Source: Alphaproteobacteria bacterium
GTDB taxonomy: Bacteria; Pseudomonadota; Alphaproteobacteria; Rhizobiales; Aestuariivirgaceae
Length of the DNA stretch: 49,636 bases
Assembly (NCBI GenBank): GCA_024642465.1
Contig: JAHEBA010000014.1
Location: 1-49,636, forward strand
Reading direction: 5' to 3'
Shown here: positions 16,603 to 25,302 of the stretch, piece by piece
How the letters are laid out: each line of letters starts with the position of its first letter
How positions within the stretch are numbered: the first letter of the stretch is position 1
The notes under the pieces: generated by a model
Told to the model about the DNA's origin: nothing
Database searches by the model: none
Seen by the model: the letters and a program-made list of their open reading frames with translations, nothing else
Translations under genes and position numbers: made by a program

Positions 16603-18201
16603 TTACCTGAACATCATCGTGATTTCCGGAAACAGGAAGATCAGCGACAGCACGAACAGCTGGATACCGATGAACGGCATGAAGCCGCGGAAGATGTCAG
16701 GCAGCGATATGTGCGGCGGGGCAACGGACTTGAGGTAGAACGCTGCCGGGCCAAACGGCGGCGACAGGAACGACACCTGCATGTTGACGCAGAACAGGAT
16801 GCCGAACCACACCGGCACGAAGGTGCGGGCATCCGCCAGCGGACCGAACAGGCCGAGTTCCTCAACTGGCAGCTTCAGAATGATCGGCAGGAACACCGGC
16901 ATGACCAGAAGCACGATGCCGACCCAGTCCATGAACGCGCCGAGGAACAGGAAGATGATCATCATCACGAAAAGGATGCCGAAGGTCGGCAGGTCGAGCC
17001 CCGTGATCAGGTTGGCGACATAGGTCGGCCCGCCGGCAATGGTGTAGGCGCCGGCCAGTGCGGTCGCGCCGAACGTCACCCAGATGATGGTGCCTGTCGA
17101 CTTGAACGTGCGCATCAGCGCCTCGCGGAAAAGCGTCACCGAGAATTCGCCGCGCAGGATGATAAGCAGCAGCACGGCGACCGTGCCCATGCCGGCAGCC
17201 TCGGTGATGCCGGTCACGCCGCCATAGATCGAGCCGAGCACCACGAACACGATGAGCAGCGGCGGCAGCAAGCCCTTGCTCATCGCCCACGACCGATCGC
17301 GCAGCTCCTTGCCGAACAGCAGGGATGGCAGCAGGCCGCCACCCACCAGCATGGCGAGGAACTTGACGTTCTGCAGCAGGGAGTAGGGCTGGTAGTCGTC
17401 GGCCGACTTGAGAAAGCCCAGGGCGTTCTGCGCCTCGATGCCGAGAGAGTGAACCAGCGCTCCACCGCCCCAGATCGCCAGCAGCCAGCCTGCGAAGATG
17501 ATGAAGCAGCGCGCCTTCTGTTCGAAGGTGATGTCGTCTGCGGCCGGTTCAGGCAGCGGTGCTTCCTCGGGCCTGAGCCGGGTGCGGATGATGATGTAGA
17601 TGATATAGCAGCCACCCAGGATGAAACCCGGCAGGAACGCGCCTTTGAACAGCGCGTGGATCGAGGTTTCGGTGATCAGGCCGTACATGATCAGGACGAT
17701 GGACGGCGGGATCATGGTGCCGAGCGAGCCGGAAGCGCAGATGGTGCCGATGGCGAGGTTCTGGTTGTAGCCCAGCCGCAGCATCTGCGGCAGGGCGATC
17801 AGGCCAAGCAGCACCACCTCGCCGCCGATGATGCCCGACATGGCGGCCATGACGATGGCCATGATGGCGGTTACGACGGCAATGCCGCCGCGGGTGCGCG
17901 ACAGCCACAGGTTCAAGCTGGAGTACATGTCCCGTGCAATGCCGGAACGCTCCAGCAGCGTGGCCATGAAAATGAACAGCGGCACTGAAATCAGCACGTA
18001 GTCGGTGGTGATGCCGTACAGGCGCTGGGCGAGGATGTTCAGAGGTCCCGTGCCGAAGTTGGAGAACAGCAGGTCGGGACCGAACTTCAGCACCATCACC
18101 ACGACCGCCAGGAAGCCCGAGGCGAAGCCCAGCGGCATGCCGATGGCAAGCAGCACGAACATGCCGATCAGCAGGATCAATGAGATTGTCCCGATATCCA
18201 T
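16603..18201 (-). CDS. dctM: TRAP transporter large permease subunit (DctM/TakM type)
   Basis: 532 residues, about 100 more than standard DctM, the extra length being a hydrophilic and membrane insert around residues 200-310. That long form is typical of the TakP-associated (2-oxo-acid) TRAP branch. Family motifs A-A-M-S-G-I-I-G-G-E-V-V and G-S-L-G-T-M-I-P-P-S-I are present. It is the ion-coupled translocation subunit. ATG 18199-18201 was chosen with GCGAGG upstream; an open extension to 18303 enters the dctQ end. It is third in the operon dctP-dctQ-dctM-phyH-aroE-like. Confidence 0.92.
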   Translation of the reverse strand: MDIGTISLILLIGMFVLLAIGMPLGFASGFLAVVVMVLKFGPDLLFSNFGTGPLNILAQRLYGITTDYVLISVPLFIFMATLLERSGIARDMYSSLNLWLSRTRGGIAVVTAIMAIVMAAMSGIIGGEVVLLGLIALPQMLRLGYNQNLAIGTICASGSLGTMIPPSIVLIMYGLITETSIHALFKGAFLPGFILGGCYIIYIIIRTRLRPEEAPLPEPAADDITFEQKARCFIIFAGWLLAIWGGGALVHSLGIEAQNALGFLKSADDYQPYSLLQNVKFLAMLVGGGLLPSLLFGKELRDRSWAMSKGLLPPLLIVFVVLGSIYGGVTGITEAAGMGTVAVLLLIILRGEFSVTLFREALMRTFKSTGTIIWVTFGATALAGAYTIAGGPTYVANLITGLDLPTFGILFVMMIIFLFLGAFMDWVGIVLLVMPVFLPIILKLPVEELGLFGPLADARTFVPVWFGILFCVNMQVSFLSPPFGPAAFYLKSVAPPHISLPDIFRGFMPFIGIQLFVLSLIFLFPEITMMFR

Positions 18202-18241
18202 GTCAACCTCGCCCCTTGTCGCGCCCCGTGCGGGCTTGTTG

Positions 18242-18814
18242 TCAGTTTCCGTCCGGTTTTGGCGGATTGCCGGACAGAACCTCGTCCGGCATGTCGAGAT
18301 CATCGGTAACGCTGTGGATCTCGGGCCCCTTGTTCCAGTCGTGATAGAGATTGGAAATTGCCTGCAAGGCCAGGAAGACCAGCGTCAGAAGGATCAGCGG
18401 CTTGATGGTAGCCGGTATCGGCGGGTCGAACGCGGTGCCGAACGTTTCCCAGCGCAGCAGCTTGTCGCGCGCCTCGCCGAAGCCGCCCCAGATCACCGCG
18501 AACACGAAGATGCACAGGCAGGTGACCGACAGAACGTCGAACACCCGCTGCACCCAGCGCGGCACCATGTCGTAGATGATGAAGATGCGGATGTGGCTGC
18601 GCTGCTGCATGGCGTAAAGCCCCGCCGTCAGGTAGACGCCGCCGGCCACCCAGAGCGACATCTCGTTTACCCACAGGGTCGGCTTCACGAACAGGTAGCG
18701 CATCACTACCTCGTAAAACATGATGGCGACGATGAAGGCCGGCGCCCACATGGCAATGCGGCTGAACCCCCACGTGATCAGGTCGATGAAGCCGGTCCGT
18801 TCGTTCTCGACCAT
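18242..18814 (-). CDS. dctQ: TRAP transporter small permease subunit (DctQ type)
   Basis: 190 residues with four membrane segments (I-A-M-W-A-P-A-F-I-V-A-I-M-F; V-A-G-G-V-Y-L-T-A-G; L-C-I-F-V-F-A-V-I-W-G; L-I-L-L-T-L-V-F-L-A-L) and the DctQ pattern V-M-R-Y-L-F-V-K-P-T-L-W-V-N-E. The start at 18814 is supported by GGGAGG about 7 bases upstream; an in-frame extension to 18928 crosses the dctP-dctQ stem-loop and is unlikely. It forms the membrane complex with DctM. Confidence 0.9.
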   Translation of the reverse strand: MVENERTGFIDLITWGFSRIAMWAPAFIVAIMFYEVVMRYLFVKPTLWVNEMSLWVAGGVYLTAGLYAMQQRSHIRIFIIYDMVPRWVQRVFDVLSVTCLCIFVFAVIWGGFGEARDKLLRWETFGTAFDPPIPATIKPLILLTLVFLALQAISNLYHDWNKGPEIHSVTDDLDMPDEVLSGNPPKPDGN

Positions 18815-18903
18815 GGCGCTGCCTCCCATGCGATGCCGCATTGCCGCGCCTGCATCTTGCGGCGGCCGCGGGCGTTGCGTGTCTGACTGGATCAAGGATT
18901 TAG

Positions 18904-18935
18904 GGAGTGGACGGCGCAGCTGCACCATCCACTCC
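18904..18935 (-). promoter_or_regulatory. Intercistronic stem-loop after dctP
   Basis: GGAGTGGACGG (18904-18914) pairs with CCATCCACTCC (18925-18935) over 11 bases with one wobble/mismatch and a 10-base loop. It follows the dctP stop by 14 bases and precedes dctQ. There is no T-run. It likely stabilises the upstream binding-protein message. Confidence 0.6.
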
Positions 18936-18949
18936 GTCAGGGTTTGGCG

Positions 18950-19981
18950 TTACTTCACCAGGCCAAGCTGCTTGAGGTAGGCCGTGTGGCTTTCCACCAG
19001 TGCCTTGGCCTCGTCGGTGGTGGCGAAATCGCCCCATGCCGACAGGGCGGCTTCACGGAACTTGGCCTTCTCTTCAGCACTCCACTCCGACAGGGTCACG
19101 CCCTGTTCGCGCAGCGCCGCGGCCGCTTCCGCGTTGGCCTTTTCAAAGGTCAGCGCGGTGCGCAGGGCGAGAGACTCCATCGCCACCTTCATGATGCGCT
19201 GGTGATGGGCGGGCATGGAGTCGAACTTGGCCTTGTTGCACGCCAGGTGGTCCGACGGCATCGAGTGGAAACCCGGATAGTTTGCGTACTTCACCTTCGG
19301 CAGGTCGTACACGCCCATCGACTTGTTGTTGGCGATGGCCGAGATGTCGGAGCCGTCGATGATGCCGGACTCGAGCGCGGTGAACACTTCGGTGAAGTCC
19401 ATCACGATCGGCTTGGCGCCCAGCTTCTCGAAGATCTTGGTTTCGAGGCCCGGAGGCGAACGGAATTTCCAGTCCTTGAAGTCGTCGACCTTGGCAATCG
19501 GCTTGGTCGAGGCGAATGACTCCTGGCCGTAGACCCACCAGCCGATCAGCTCCATGCCGAACTTGTTGTAGAGCTCTGCTGCTGCGTCGATACCGCCGCC
19601 ATAGTACAGCCACGAGAGCTGCTGGTACGGCGTGTCGTAGCCGCCCATGATGTCGCCCACGAACTGGAAGGCCGGATTCTTGCCGGTCTGGTAGGCGCCG
19701 CCGGTCATGTCGCAGTCGAGAATGCCGGTGGCCGCAGCGTCGAAGGTTTCAACCGACTTGACCACCGATGACGAGAAGAACATCTCGATCTGGATTTCGC
19801 CGTTCGACATGGCCTGGACGTTGTCGACGTATTGCTGCGCCAGCTTGCCCGACACGCTTTCAGGCGCATAGTGGGTCTGGATGCGCAGCTTGGTTTCTTC
19901 GGCACTGGCCGACGTGCCGGCAAGTCCGGTGACCACGAGAGCGGCCATCGCAACGCCGCCGAGAACTTTCCTGATAGTCAT
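18950..19981 (-). CDS. dctP: TRAP transporter periplasmic binding protein (DctP/TakP type)
   Basis: 343 residues with a signal peptide (M-T-I-R-K-V-L-G-G..., cleavage after ...T-S-A-S-A). W-K-F-R-S-P-P-G-L near residue 165 contains the conserved arginine that binds the ligand carboxylate. G-S-D-I-S-A-I and Y-A-N-Y-P-G-F-H resemble the TakP subgroup that binds 2-oxo monocarboxylates. GGAGG lies before the ATG. First gene of the TRAP operon, divergent from gntR. Given the idn, gntK and gnd genes around it, a keto- or hydroxy-sugar acid is the likely ligand (inference). Confidence 0.9.
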   Translation of the reverse strand: MTIRKVLGGVAMAALVVTGLAGTSASAEETKLRIQTHYAPESVSGKLAQQYVDNVQAMSNGEIQIEMFFSSSVVKSVETFDAAATGILDCDMTGGAYQTGKNPAFQFVGDIMGGYDTPYQQLSWLYYGGGIDAAAELYNKFGMELIGWWVYGQESFASTKPIAKVDDFKDWKFRSPPGLETKIFEKLGAKPIVMDFTEVFTALESGIIDGSDISAIANNKSMGVYDLPKVKYANYPGFHSMPSDHLACNKAKFDSMPAHHQRIMKVAMESLALRTALTFEKANAEAAAALREQGVTLSEWSAEEKAKFREAALSAWGDFATTDEAKALVESHTAYLKQLGLVK

Positions 19982-20139
19982 TCGAGTGTTTCCTCCGTTT
20001 CAGCTGCCACCCGGTTGTGACAGGCCCTTTTGTTTTTATGTGCAGGCCTTGTGACCTGCTTTCTGGAGTACGGACGGGCCTTCACAGCCGCCATACCTGG
20101 GCAAAACGATACGGTGCCAAGGTGAGGGTGACAATATCG

Positions 20140-20154
20140 GATTGTCTGGCAATC
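20140..20154. promoter_or_regulatory. GntR/FadR-type operator 1 in the dctP-gntR divergent promoter
   Basis: GATTGTC-T-GGCAATC is a 15-base imperfect palindrome (one mismatch between arms), of the ATTGNC-N-GNCAAT class typical of FadR-subfamily regulators. It lies about 160 bases upstream of dctP and 138 bases upstream of gntR. A near-identical copy is at 20249-20263. Confidence 0.7.
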
Positions 20155-20248
20155 TTTCAGTTTTAATTATTGCCAACTTCATGTTGCAGGAGCGCCGGGC
20201 GATATTGCAGACTCTGGCCGTTCATTCGGACTCTCGATGGCGGTATAC

Positions 20249-20263
20249 GATTGCCTGACAATT
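20249..20263. promoter_or_regulatory. GntR/FadR-type operator 2 next to the gntR start
   Basis: GATTGCC-T-GACAATT repeats the operator 1 palindrome with two arm mismatches. Its end is 14 bases before the proposed gntR ATG, so a bound regulator would block gntR-gnd-gntK transcription. Its presence also argues against translation starting further upstream at 20170. Confidence 0.7.
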
Positions 20264-20277
20264 CATCAAGCTTGGCG

Positions 20278-21060
20278 ATGCGCCCCACAGACGGGCCGGC
20301 ACGGCGGCCGCGCCGGTTGTATGCCTCGGTCGCGGCGCAGATTGCCGAACTGGTGCGCGAACTGGAGTTGGAGCCGGGCGACAAGTTGCCGGCGGAAGCC
20401 AATCTTGTACGCCGCTTCGGCGTCAGCCGGCCAACGGTGCGAGAGGCGCTGGTAGCGCTGGAGATCGCCGGCGTGGTTGACGTGCGCATGAATGTCGGCG
20501 CCATTCTGCTTGACCCGGACGCACGCCTCATGCCGGGGCCGGGCTCGATATACAGCTATGCCGGCGGCATGGACCTTTTGGAGCTTGGCAAGGTCGATAC
20601 CGACGAGGTGACCCGGTTGCGCATCCTGCTTGAATGCGACGGCGCGCGTCAGTCCATCAAGCATGGTGGCGTCACATGGGAGGGCGACCTGGTTGCCGCC
20701 CATCACCGGCTGGCTCACATCGAGCTGCGGATGAGGGCTGGAGAACCGGTGCACTTCGACTCGTGGCGGCAGGCCGACTGGGAGTTTCATCAGGCGTTGC
20801 TGTCTGCCTGCGGTTCAAAGCTTCACAGGAGCCTGCACAAGGCCGCCTTCGACCAGTACCGCAAGATCGTGCAGGTGGAATACCGCACCATCGGCTTTCG
20901 CGGTGACCAGATCATCGCCGAACACAAGGCAATCCTTGATGCAGCTCTGGCGCGCAATCACGAGGCCTGCGCAGTTGCGCTCGAAAACCACATACTCGCG
21001 TTCTTCAGGCAGATGGCGTCCGGCGCACATGCAGGCCGCCGCCCGGCGGTGACGGCATGA
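20278..21060 (+). CDS. GntR-family regulator, FadR (FCD) subfamily
   Basis: 260 residues from the ATG at 20278. The winged helix-turn-helix (A-Q-I-A-E-L-V-R-E-L, L-P-A-E-A-N-L-V-R-R-F-G-V-S-R-P-T-V-R-E-A-L) occupies about residues 15-75. An FCD-type helical effector domain follows, with Asp in A-D-W-E-F-H and His in I-I-A-E-H-K-A as likely metal/ligand residues. It overlaps gnd (ATGA), and two matching palindromes lie upstream, so autoregulation and control of the divergent TRAP operon are expected. The effector is probably a sugar acid such as gluconate or idonate (inference). No clear ribosome site precedes the start, so the exact start is less certain. Confidence 0.85.
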   Translation: MRPTDGPARRPRRLYASVAAQIAELVRELELEPGDKLPAEANLVRRFGVSRPTVREALVALEIAGVVDVRMNVGAILLDPDARLMPGPGSIYSYAGGMDLLELGKVDTDEVTRLRILLECDGARQSIKHGGVTWEGDLVAAHHRLAHIELRMRAGEPVHFDSWRQADWEFHQALLSACGSKLHRSLHKAAFDQYRKIVQVEYRTIGFRGDQIIAEHKAILDAALARNHEACAVALENHILAFFRQMASGAHAGRRPAVTA

Positions 21061-22382
21061 AGCTGGGCTTGATCGGGCTGGGCGTGATGGGGCGCAACCT
21101 TGCGCTCAATTTCCGCGATGCAGGGCACGACGTGAACGCCTGGGACCCATGGCCCAAGGCACGCGACTGGCAGGCCGGCAGAGTTGTTGTACACGCGTCA
21201 CTTCAGGAACTCGTGCGTGCGCTGCCGGCTCTACGGGTCATCCTGCTGATGGTCAAGGCTGGCGAGCCGGTGTTCGATCTGGCTGCACAACTGGACGGCC
21301 TGCTCGATGAAGGCGACATCGTCATTGATGGCGGCAACGCGCATTTCATCGACACTCAGACCAGTGTCATGCTGCGGGCAAAGCGCGGCATTCACTTTGC
21401 AGGCCTGGGCGTTTCGGGAGGCGCGGAAGGTGCGCGCAACGGGCCGTCCATGATGTTGGGCTGCGACGAAGCGGTGCGCGATCTGCTGGTGCCGCTGCTT
21501 GAAGGCATTGCCCCCCGCCATGATGGCAAGCCATGCATCGCCTGGTTCGGCAAGGACGGCGCCGGCCATTTCGTCAAGATGGTGCACAACGGCATCGAGT
21601 ACGCCGTGATGGAAGCGATTGCCGAAGCATGGCAATTGCTGGCCGCCAGCGGACTGGATGGCGATGCTGCCGGACAGGTGATTGCCGGTTGGGCTCAGGG
21701 AGATCTGGCCGGGTATCTGATGGAAATTTCCGGCGAGGTGCTGCAGGCAAGGGACCTCGCAAGTGGGACGCCAGTGATCGACATCGTCGATGACGCCGCC
21801 GGGCAGAAAGGCACCGGCGGCTGGACCGTGCAGCAGGCAGTCGATCTGGGGGTGCCCGTGCCGTCCATCATGGCCGCCCTGACGGCCAGACAGGTTTCCT
21901 CACATCCGGACCTGCGCAGCCGGAGCAACACCTTTGCCTATGTGACCGGCTTGCAACACACCATGGTCAGAGACGCTCTCCGGGCCTCGATCGCCCTGAC
22001 GCTGGCACAGGGCGGGCACTTGCTCAGCGTCGCCAGCAAGCAACATGGCTGGCACATAGATCTGGCCGAGGCTGCACGGGTATGGCGGCAAGGGTCGATC
22101 CTGCGCATGGCGCTGCTGGACGATTTTGCCGATGGCACAGCGCTGGTTGCAGCTGCACACGCGAACCGGGATGCGCTGGCGCAAGCGGTAATTGCCGCCA
22201 CGCAAGGTAGCGTTCCTGTGCCGGTGTTTGCCTCAAGCCTGAGCTACCTCGACATGTGCGACGCGGCAACCTTGCCCACGGCGTTGGTGCAATTGCAGCG
22301 CGACCGGTTTGGCGCTCATGGCCTGAAGCGCAAGGGCACGGGCGAGGCCTTTCACGGTCCCTGGCATGGGGACCAGTCATGA
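21057..22382 (+). CDS. gnd: 6-phosphogluconate dehydrogenase (decarboxylating)
   Basis: 441 residues. G-L-I-G-L-G-V-M-G-R-N-L is the N-terminal NADP Rossmann motif. I-V-I-D-G-G-N-A-H-F, G-L-G-V-S-G-G-A-E-G-A-R-N-G-P-S and H-F-V-K-M-V-H-N-G-I-E-Y hold the substrate and catalytic Lys/Glu residues. It decarboxylates 6-phosphogluconate to ribulose 5-phosphate. It is slightly shorter than the 468-482-residue enzymes but keeps the C-terminal helical domain. It overlaps gntR upstream and gntK downstream by ATGA, so this copy is a dedicated catabolic enzyme of the sugar-acid operon. Confidence 0.9.
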   Translation: MKLGLIGLGVMGRNLALNFRDAGHDVNAWDPWPKARDWQAGRVVVHASLQELVRALPALRVILLMVKAGEPVFDLAAQLDGLLDEGDIVIDGGNAHFIDTQTSVMLRAKRGIHFAGLGVSGGAEGARNGPSMMLGCDEAVRDLLVPLLEGIAPRHDGKPCIAWFGKDGAGHFVKMVHNGIEYAVMEAIAEAWQLLAASGLDGDAAGQVIAGWAQGDLAGYLMEISGEVLQARDLASGTPVIDIVDDAAGQKGTGGWTVQQAVDLGVPVPSIMAALTARQVSSHPDLRSRSNTFAYVTGLQHTMVRDALRASIALTLAQGGHLLSVASKQHGWHIDLAEAARVWRQGSILRMALLDDFADGTALVAAAHANRDALAQAVIAATQGSVPVPVFASSLSYLDMCDAATLPTALVQLQRDRFGAHGLKRKGTGEAFHGPWHGDQS

Positions 22383-22897
22383 TCGTCGTCGTGATGGGCG
22401 TGTGCGGTTCGGGCAAGACCACTGTGGGGCGGGATCTTGCCCGCGCCATCGGCGCCGCTTTCATCGAGGGCGACGACTTGCACCCCCCGTCCAACCGGGC
22501 GAAGATGTCTTCCGGCCATCCGCTGACCGATGCCGACCGCTGGCCATGGCTCGACGCCATCGCCGCAGAGGCCGGGCAACTGGCAGCGGCCCGCCGCGAC
22601 GTGGTGGTGAGTTGCTCGGCGCTGAGGCGAGCCTACCGGGACCGGCTGCGCGCCGCGGGTCCGGGCGTCTGTTTCATCCACCTCACCGGATCGCATGAGC
22701 TGTTGGCGGATCGCATGGCGGGTCGCACCGGGCATTTCATGCCTCCCGGCCTGCTGGCAAGCCAGCTGGCGACGCTGGAGAACCCGGACCCGGATGAACG
22801 CGCAGCGGTACTCGATATCGCGACTGACCCAGCCGCACTCGTGCAGCAGGCACTCGAATACACGGCAAAATGGACCAAGGAGGAATTCGTCCCATGA
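22379..22897 (+). CDS. gntK: Gluconokinase (GntK/IdnK type)
   Basis: 172 residues with the P-loop G-V-C-G-S-G-K-T-T at the N-terminus and E-G-D-D-L-H-P-P-S-N-R-A-K-M-S-S-G, the gluconate-binding region of this family, plus C-S-A-L-R-R-A-Y-R-D and H-F-M-P-P-G-L-L. It phosphorylates D-gluconate to 6-phosphogluconate with ATP. The start overlaps the gnd stop and its stop overlaps the next gene (both ATGA). Length is normal. It feeds gnd directly. Confidence 0.93.
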   Translation: MIVVVMGVCGSGKTTVGRDLARAIGAAFIEGDDLHPPSNRAKMSSGHPLTDADRWPWLDAIAAEAGQLAAARRDVVVSCSALRRAYRDRLRAAGPGVCFIHLTGSHELLADRMAGRTGHFMPPGLLASQLATLENPDPDERAAVLDIATDPAALVQQALEYTAKWTKEEFVP

Positions 22898-23799
22898 GCA
22901 GCAAACTCCGCATCGGCTTTATCGGCGTCGGCCTGATGGGCCATGGCATGGCGAAGAACATCCTTGAGGCAGGTTACCCGCTGACCATCATGGGCCACAC
23001 CAACCGCAAGCCGGTGACCGACCTTGTCAAGCGCGGTGCCAGGGAAGCAAAGACCGCGGCGGCGTTGGCCAAGGAGTCTGACGTCATTTTCCTGTGTGTC
23101 ACCTCGTCCGCGCAGGTTGAGGAGCTGGTGCGTGGCAAGACGGGCATCATGGCAGGTGCGGCCAAGGGCACCATCATTGTCGATACCTCGACCTCCGATC
23201 CGACCTCGACACTGGCTCTGGCGAAAGAGCTGAAGGCAATCGGCGTCAAGCTGATCGATGCGCCGCTGGGCCGTACGCCGCGCGAGGCCGAGGAAGGCCG
23301 GCTCAACACGTTCGTGGGTTCGGATGCGAAAACCCTGAAGGAGGTTCGCCCGATCATCGAGACCTGGGCGGAGAACATCATTCACGTGGGGCCGGTGGGC
23401 AACGGCCACAAGATCAAGCTGATCAACAACTTCATCGCCATGTCCTATTCGGCCGTCTGGGCCGAGGCATACACGGCATGCCTGATGACCGGCGTTGACC
23501 AGAAGACGCTTTACAATGTGGTCAAGGCCGGCGGCATGTACTGCGGCAATTTCGAGAACATGAGCAAGTGGGTGATCGGGCGCGATCCAAAGGCGCACGA
23601 GTTCGCCATCCGCAACTGCCTGAAGGACCAGCGCTACTTCAACAACATGATCGAGGCCGCCGGCATGGCGGCGGTAGTGGCGCCTTCGGTCAAGCAGTCC
23701 TACGCGCTTGCCGTGGCCAAAGGTGACGGCGACAGGCACATGCCGATGATGTCCGACGTTGTCGGCGAACTGAACGGCCTCAAGTTCAAGCGGCCATGA
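22894..23799 (+). CDS. Beta-hydroxyacid dehydrogenase (3-hydroxyisobutyrate dehydrogenase family)
   Basis: 301 residues. G-F-I-G-V-G-L-M-G-H-G-M is the cofactor motif, and Lys175 in H-K-I-K-L-I-N-N-F is the catalytic lysine. The substrate loop reads D-A-P-L-G-R-T-P with Arg127, unlike the D-A-P-V-S-G-G of 3-hydroxyisobutyrate dehydrogenases but like the G-R-T of E. coli YihU (sulfolactaldehyde reductase). The serine that follows K-L-I-N-N-x-x in YihU is alanine here. It is the last gene of the gntR-gnd-gntK operon, coupled by ATGA. A tartronate-semialdehyde-like or other hydroxy-acid substrate is equally possible. Family confident, substrate open. Confidence 0.8.
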   Translation: MSSKLRIGFIGVGLMGHGMAKNILEAGYPLTIMGHTNRKPVTDLVKRGAREAKTAAALAKESDVIFLCVTSSAQVEELVRGKTGIMAGAAKGTIIVDTSTSDPTSTLALAKELKAIGVKLIDAPLGRTPREAEEGRLNTFVGSDAKTLKEVRPIIETWAENIIHVGPVGNGHKIKLINNFIAMSYSAVWAEAYTACLMTGVDQKTLYNVVKAGGMYCGNFENMSKWVIGRDPKAHEFAIRNCLKDQRYFNNMIEAAGMAAVVAPSVKQSYALAVAKGDGDRHMPMMSDVVGELNGLKFKRP

Positions 23800-23846
23800 A
23801 CGCAGAGAGCGGTCGCCTAATTGTGAGCGTGGCCCCTCGCTGCCCC

Positions 23847-25277
23847 CTAGCCGCCGTGGGCCACCATCACGTGACGCACCGCTGTGTAGTCCTCCAGCGC
23901 ATACATCGACATGTCCTTGCCATACCCCGATTGCTTGAGGCCGCCGTGGGGCATCTCGTTGGTCAGCATGAAGTGCGTGTTGATCCAGGTGCAGCCGTAT
24001 CTGAGCCTTGCCGCACAGGCCATTGCGTGACCTAAGTCCTTCGACCACACCGAGGATGCCAGGCCGTAATCCGAGTCATTGGCCCAGGTCACTGCCTCGT
24101 GGACGTCGGAGAACCGGGTGATTGACACGACCGGTCCGAATACCTCGCGGCGCACGATTTCGTCGTTCTGCAGTGCGCCGGCAACAACCGTCGGTTGGAA
24201 GAAGAAGCCGTTGCCGGGACCAACATCGCCGCCGGTGGTTATGTCGATGTGGTTGAGTGCCGATGCGCGCTCGACGAAGCCTGCAACGCGCTCCTGTTGG
24301 CGCTTCGAGATCAGGGGGCCGATCTCGTTGCTGGCATCGTCCTCGGCAGCGTAGGTGATCGTCGAAACCGCCGAAGACAGGTCAGCCACGAGATTGTCGT
24401 AGATTTTCGCTCCCGCGTAGATGCGGCAGGCGGCGGTGCAGTCCTGGCCCGCATTGTAGAAGCCGAACGCGCGAAGGCCTTCCACCACTGCGCCAAGATC
24501 GGCGTCGTCGAACACCACCACCGGCGCCTTGCCGCCCAATTCCAGGTGCGTGCGCTTCACGGATGTTGCTGCGGCTTCGAGCATCTTCTTTCCCGTGCCG
24601 ACGTCGCCGGTCAGCGAGATCATGTCGATGCCGGGATGGTTGATCAGCGTGTTGCCAACGCTCTTTCCCCGTCCGAGGATTACGTTGACCACGCCTTCCG
24701 GCAGCACGTCCGCCATGATTTGGGCCAGCTTGAGCGCGGTCAGCGGGGTCTGCTCCGACGGCTTGAAGACGACCGTATTGCCGCCGCCAATGGCAGGCGC
24801 AAGCTTCCAGGCCATCATCATCAGCGGGTAGTTCCACGGTGCAATCGAGGCAACGATACCGATCGGGTCGCGCCGGACCATGGAGGTGAAGCCGCTGAGA
24901 TATTCCCCGGCAGCGACGCCCGGCATGCAGCGAACCGCGCCTGCAAAGAACCGGTAGCAATCGACGATGGCCGGCAGTTCGTCGTTGCGCGCAGCGTTGA
25001 TCGGCTTGCCGCAATTGAGGGCTTCAAGGGCGGCGAAGGCGTCGGCCTCCGCCTCGATCCGTTCGGCAATCTTCAGCAGGTAGCCGGAGCGCTCGGCCGG
25101 CGTTGTCCGTGACCAGCCATCGAAGGCCGCGCGAGCGGCTGCAACCGCACGGTCGATCTGTGCCGTGGACGCTTCCGGTATGGCGACGATGGTTTCACCG
25201 GTCTTCGGGTTGAGGACGGCTTCCTCCGCTTCGGTGCCGGTCTCGAACTTCGAACCAATCAGCATCTGGGTGTGCAT
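23847..25277 (-). CDS. patD: Gamma-aminobutyraldehyde dehydrogenase (PatD/YdcW type)
   Basis: 476 residues of the NAD-dependent aldehyde dehydrogenase family. L-E-L-G-G-K-A-P holds the general-base Glu; Cys280 in [10 protein letters not shown] is the nucleophile. The C-terminal [14 protein letters not shown] is characteristic of PatD/YdcW. It oxidises 4-aminobutanal, from putrescine, to GABA. It follows the ydcSTUV-like ABC genes by 25 bases, the same linkage as ydcSTUV-patD in E. coli, which supports putrescine import and degradation. ATG 25275-25277 has GGAG about 8 bases upstream; a longer frame to 25358 has no such site. No aminotransferase is adjacent. Confidence 0.87.
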   Translation of the reverse strand: MHTQMLIGSKFETGTEAEEAVLNPKTGETIVAIPEASTAQIDRAVAAARAAFDGWSRTTPAERSGYLLKIAERIEAEADAFAALEALNCGKPINAARNDELPAIVDCYRFFAGAVRCMPGVAAGEYLSGFTSMVRRDPIGIVASIAPWNYPLMMMAWKLAPAIGGGNTVVFKPSEQTPLTALKLAQIMADVLPEGVVNVILGRGKSVGNTLINHPGIDMISLTGDVGTGKKMLEAAATSVKRTHLELGGKAPVVVFDDADLGAVVEGLRAFGFYNAGQDCTAACRIYAGAKIYDNLVADLSSAVSTITYAAEDDASNEIGPLISKRQQERVAGFVERASALNHIDITTGGDVGPGNGFFFQPTVVAGALQNDEIVRREVFGPVVSITRFSDVHEAVTWANDSDYGLASSVWSKDLGHAMACAARLRYGCTWINTHFMLTNEMPHGGLKQSGYGKDMSMYALEDYTAVRHVMVAHGG

Positions 25278-25302
25278 GGCGGGTACTCCATACGGTTGGG
25301 GT

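Noticed and set aside
16711..17988. A 425-codon plus-strand open frame opposite dctM
   Set aside because: The long frame is rich in Gln, His, Asp and Arg, the mirror of a hydrophobic membrane protein, so it is a shadow.
20015..20055. Direct repeat TTGTGAC, two copies 34 bases apart, upstream of dctP
   Set aside because: The repeats are short and not symmetric, with no other copies found near related genes; the two palindromes at 20140 and 20249 are better regulatory candidates.
12835..25277. A sulfoglycolysis (sulfo-Entner-Doudoroff or sulfo-EMP) pathway including the YihU-like gene
   Set aside because: No sulfoquinovosidase, sulfoquinovose dehydrogenase or isomerase, kinase or aldolase genes are present; idnD/idnO/gntK/gnd explain the cluster and the nearby aldehyde dehydrogenase is PatD-like.
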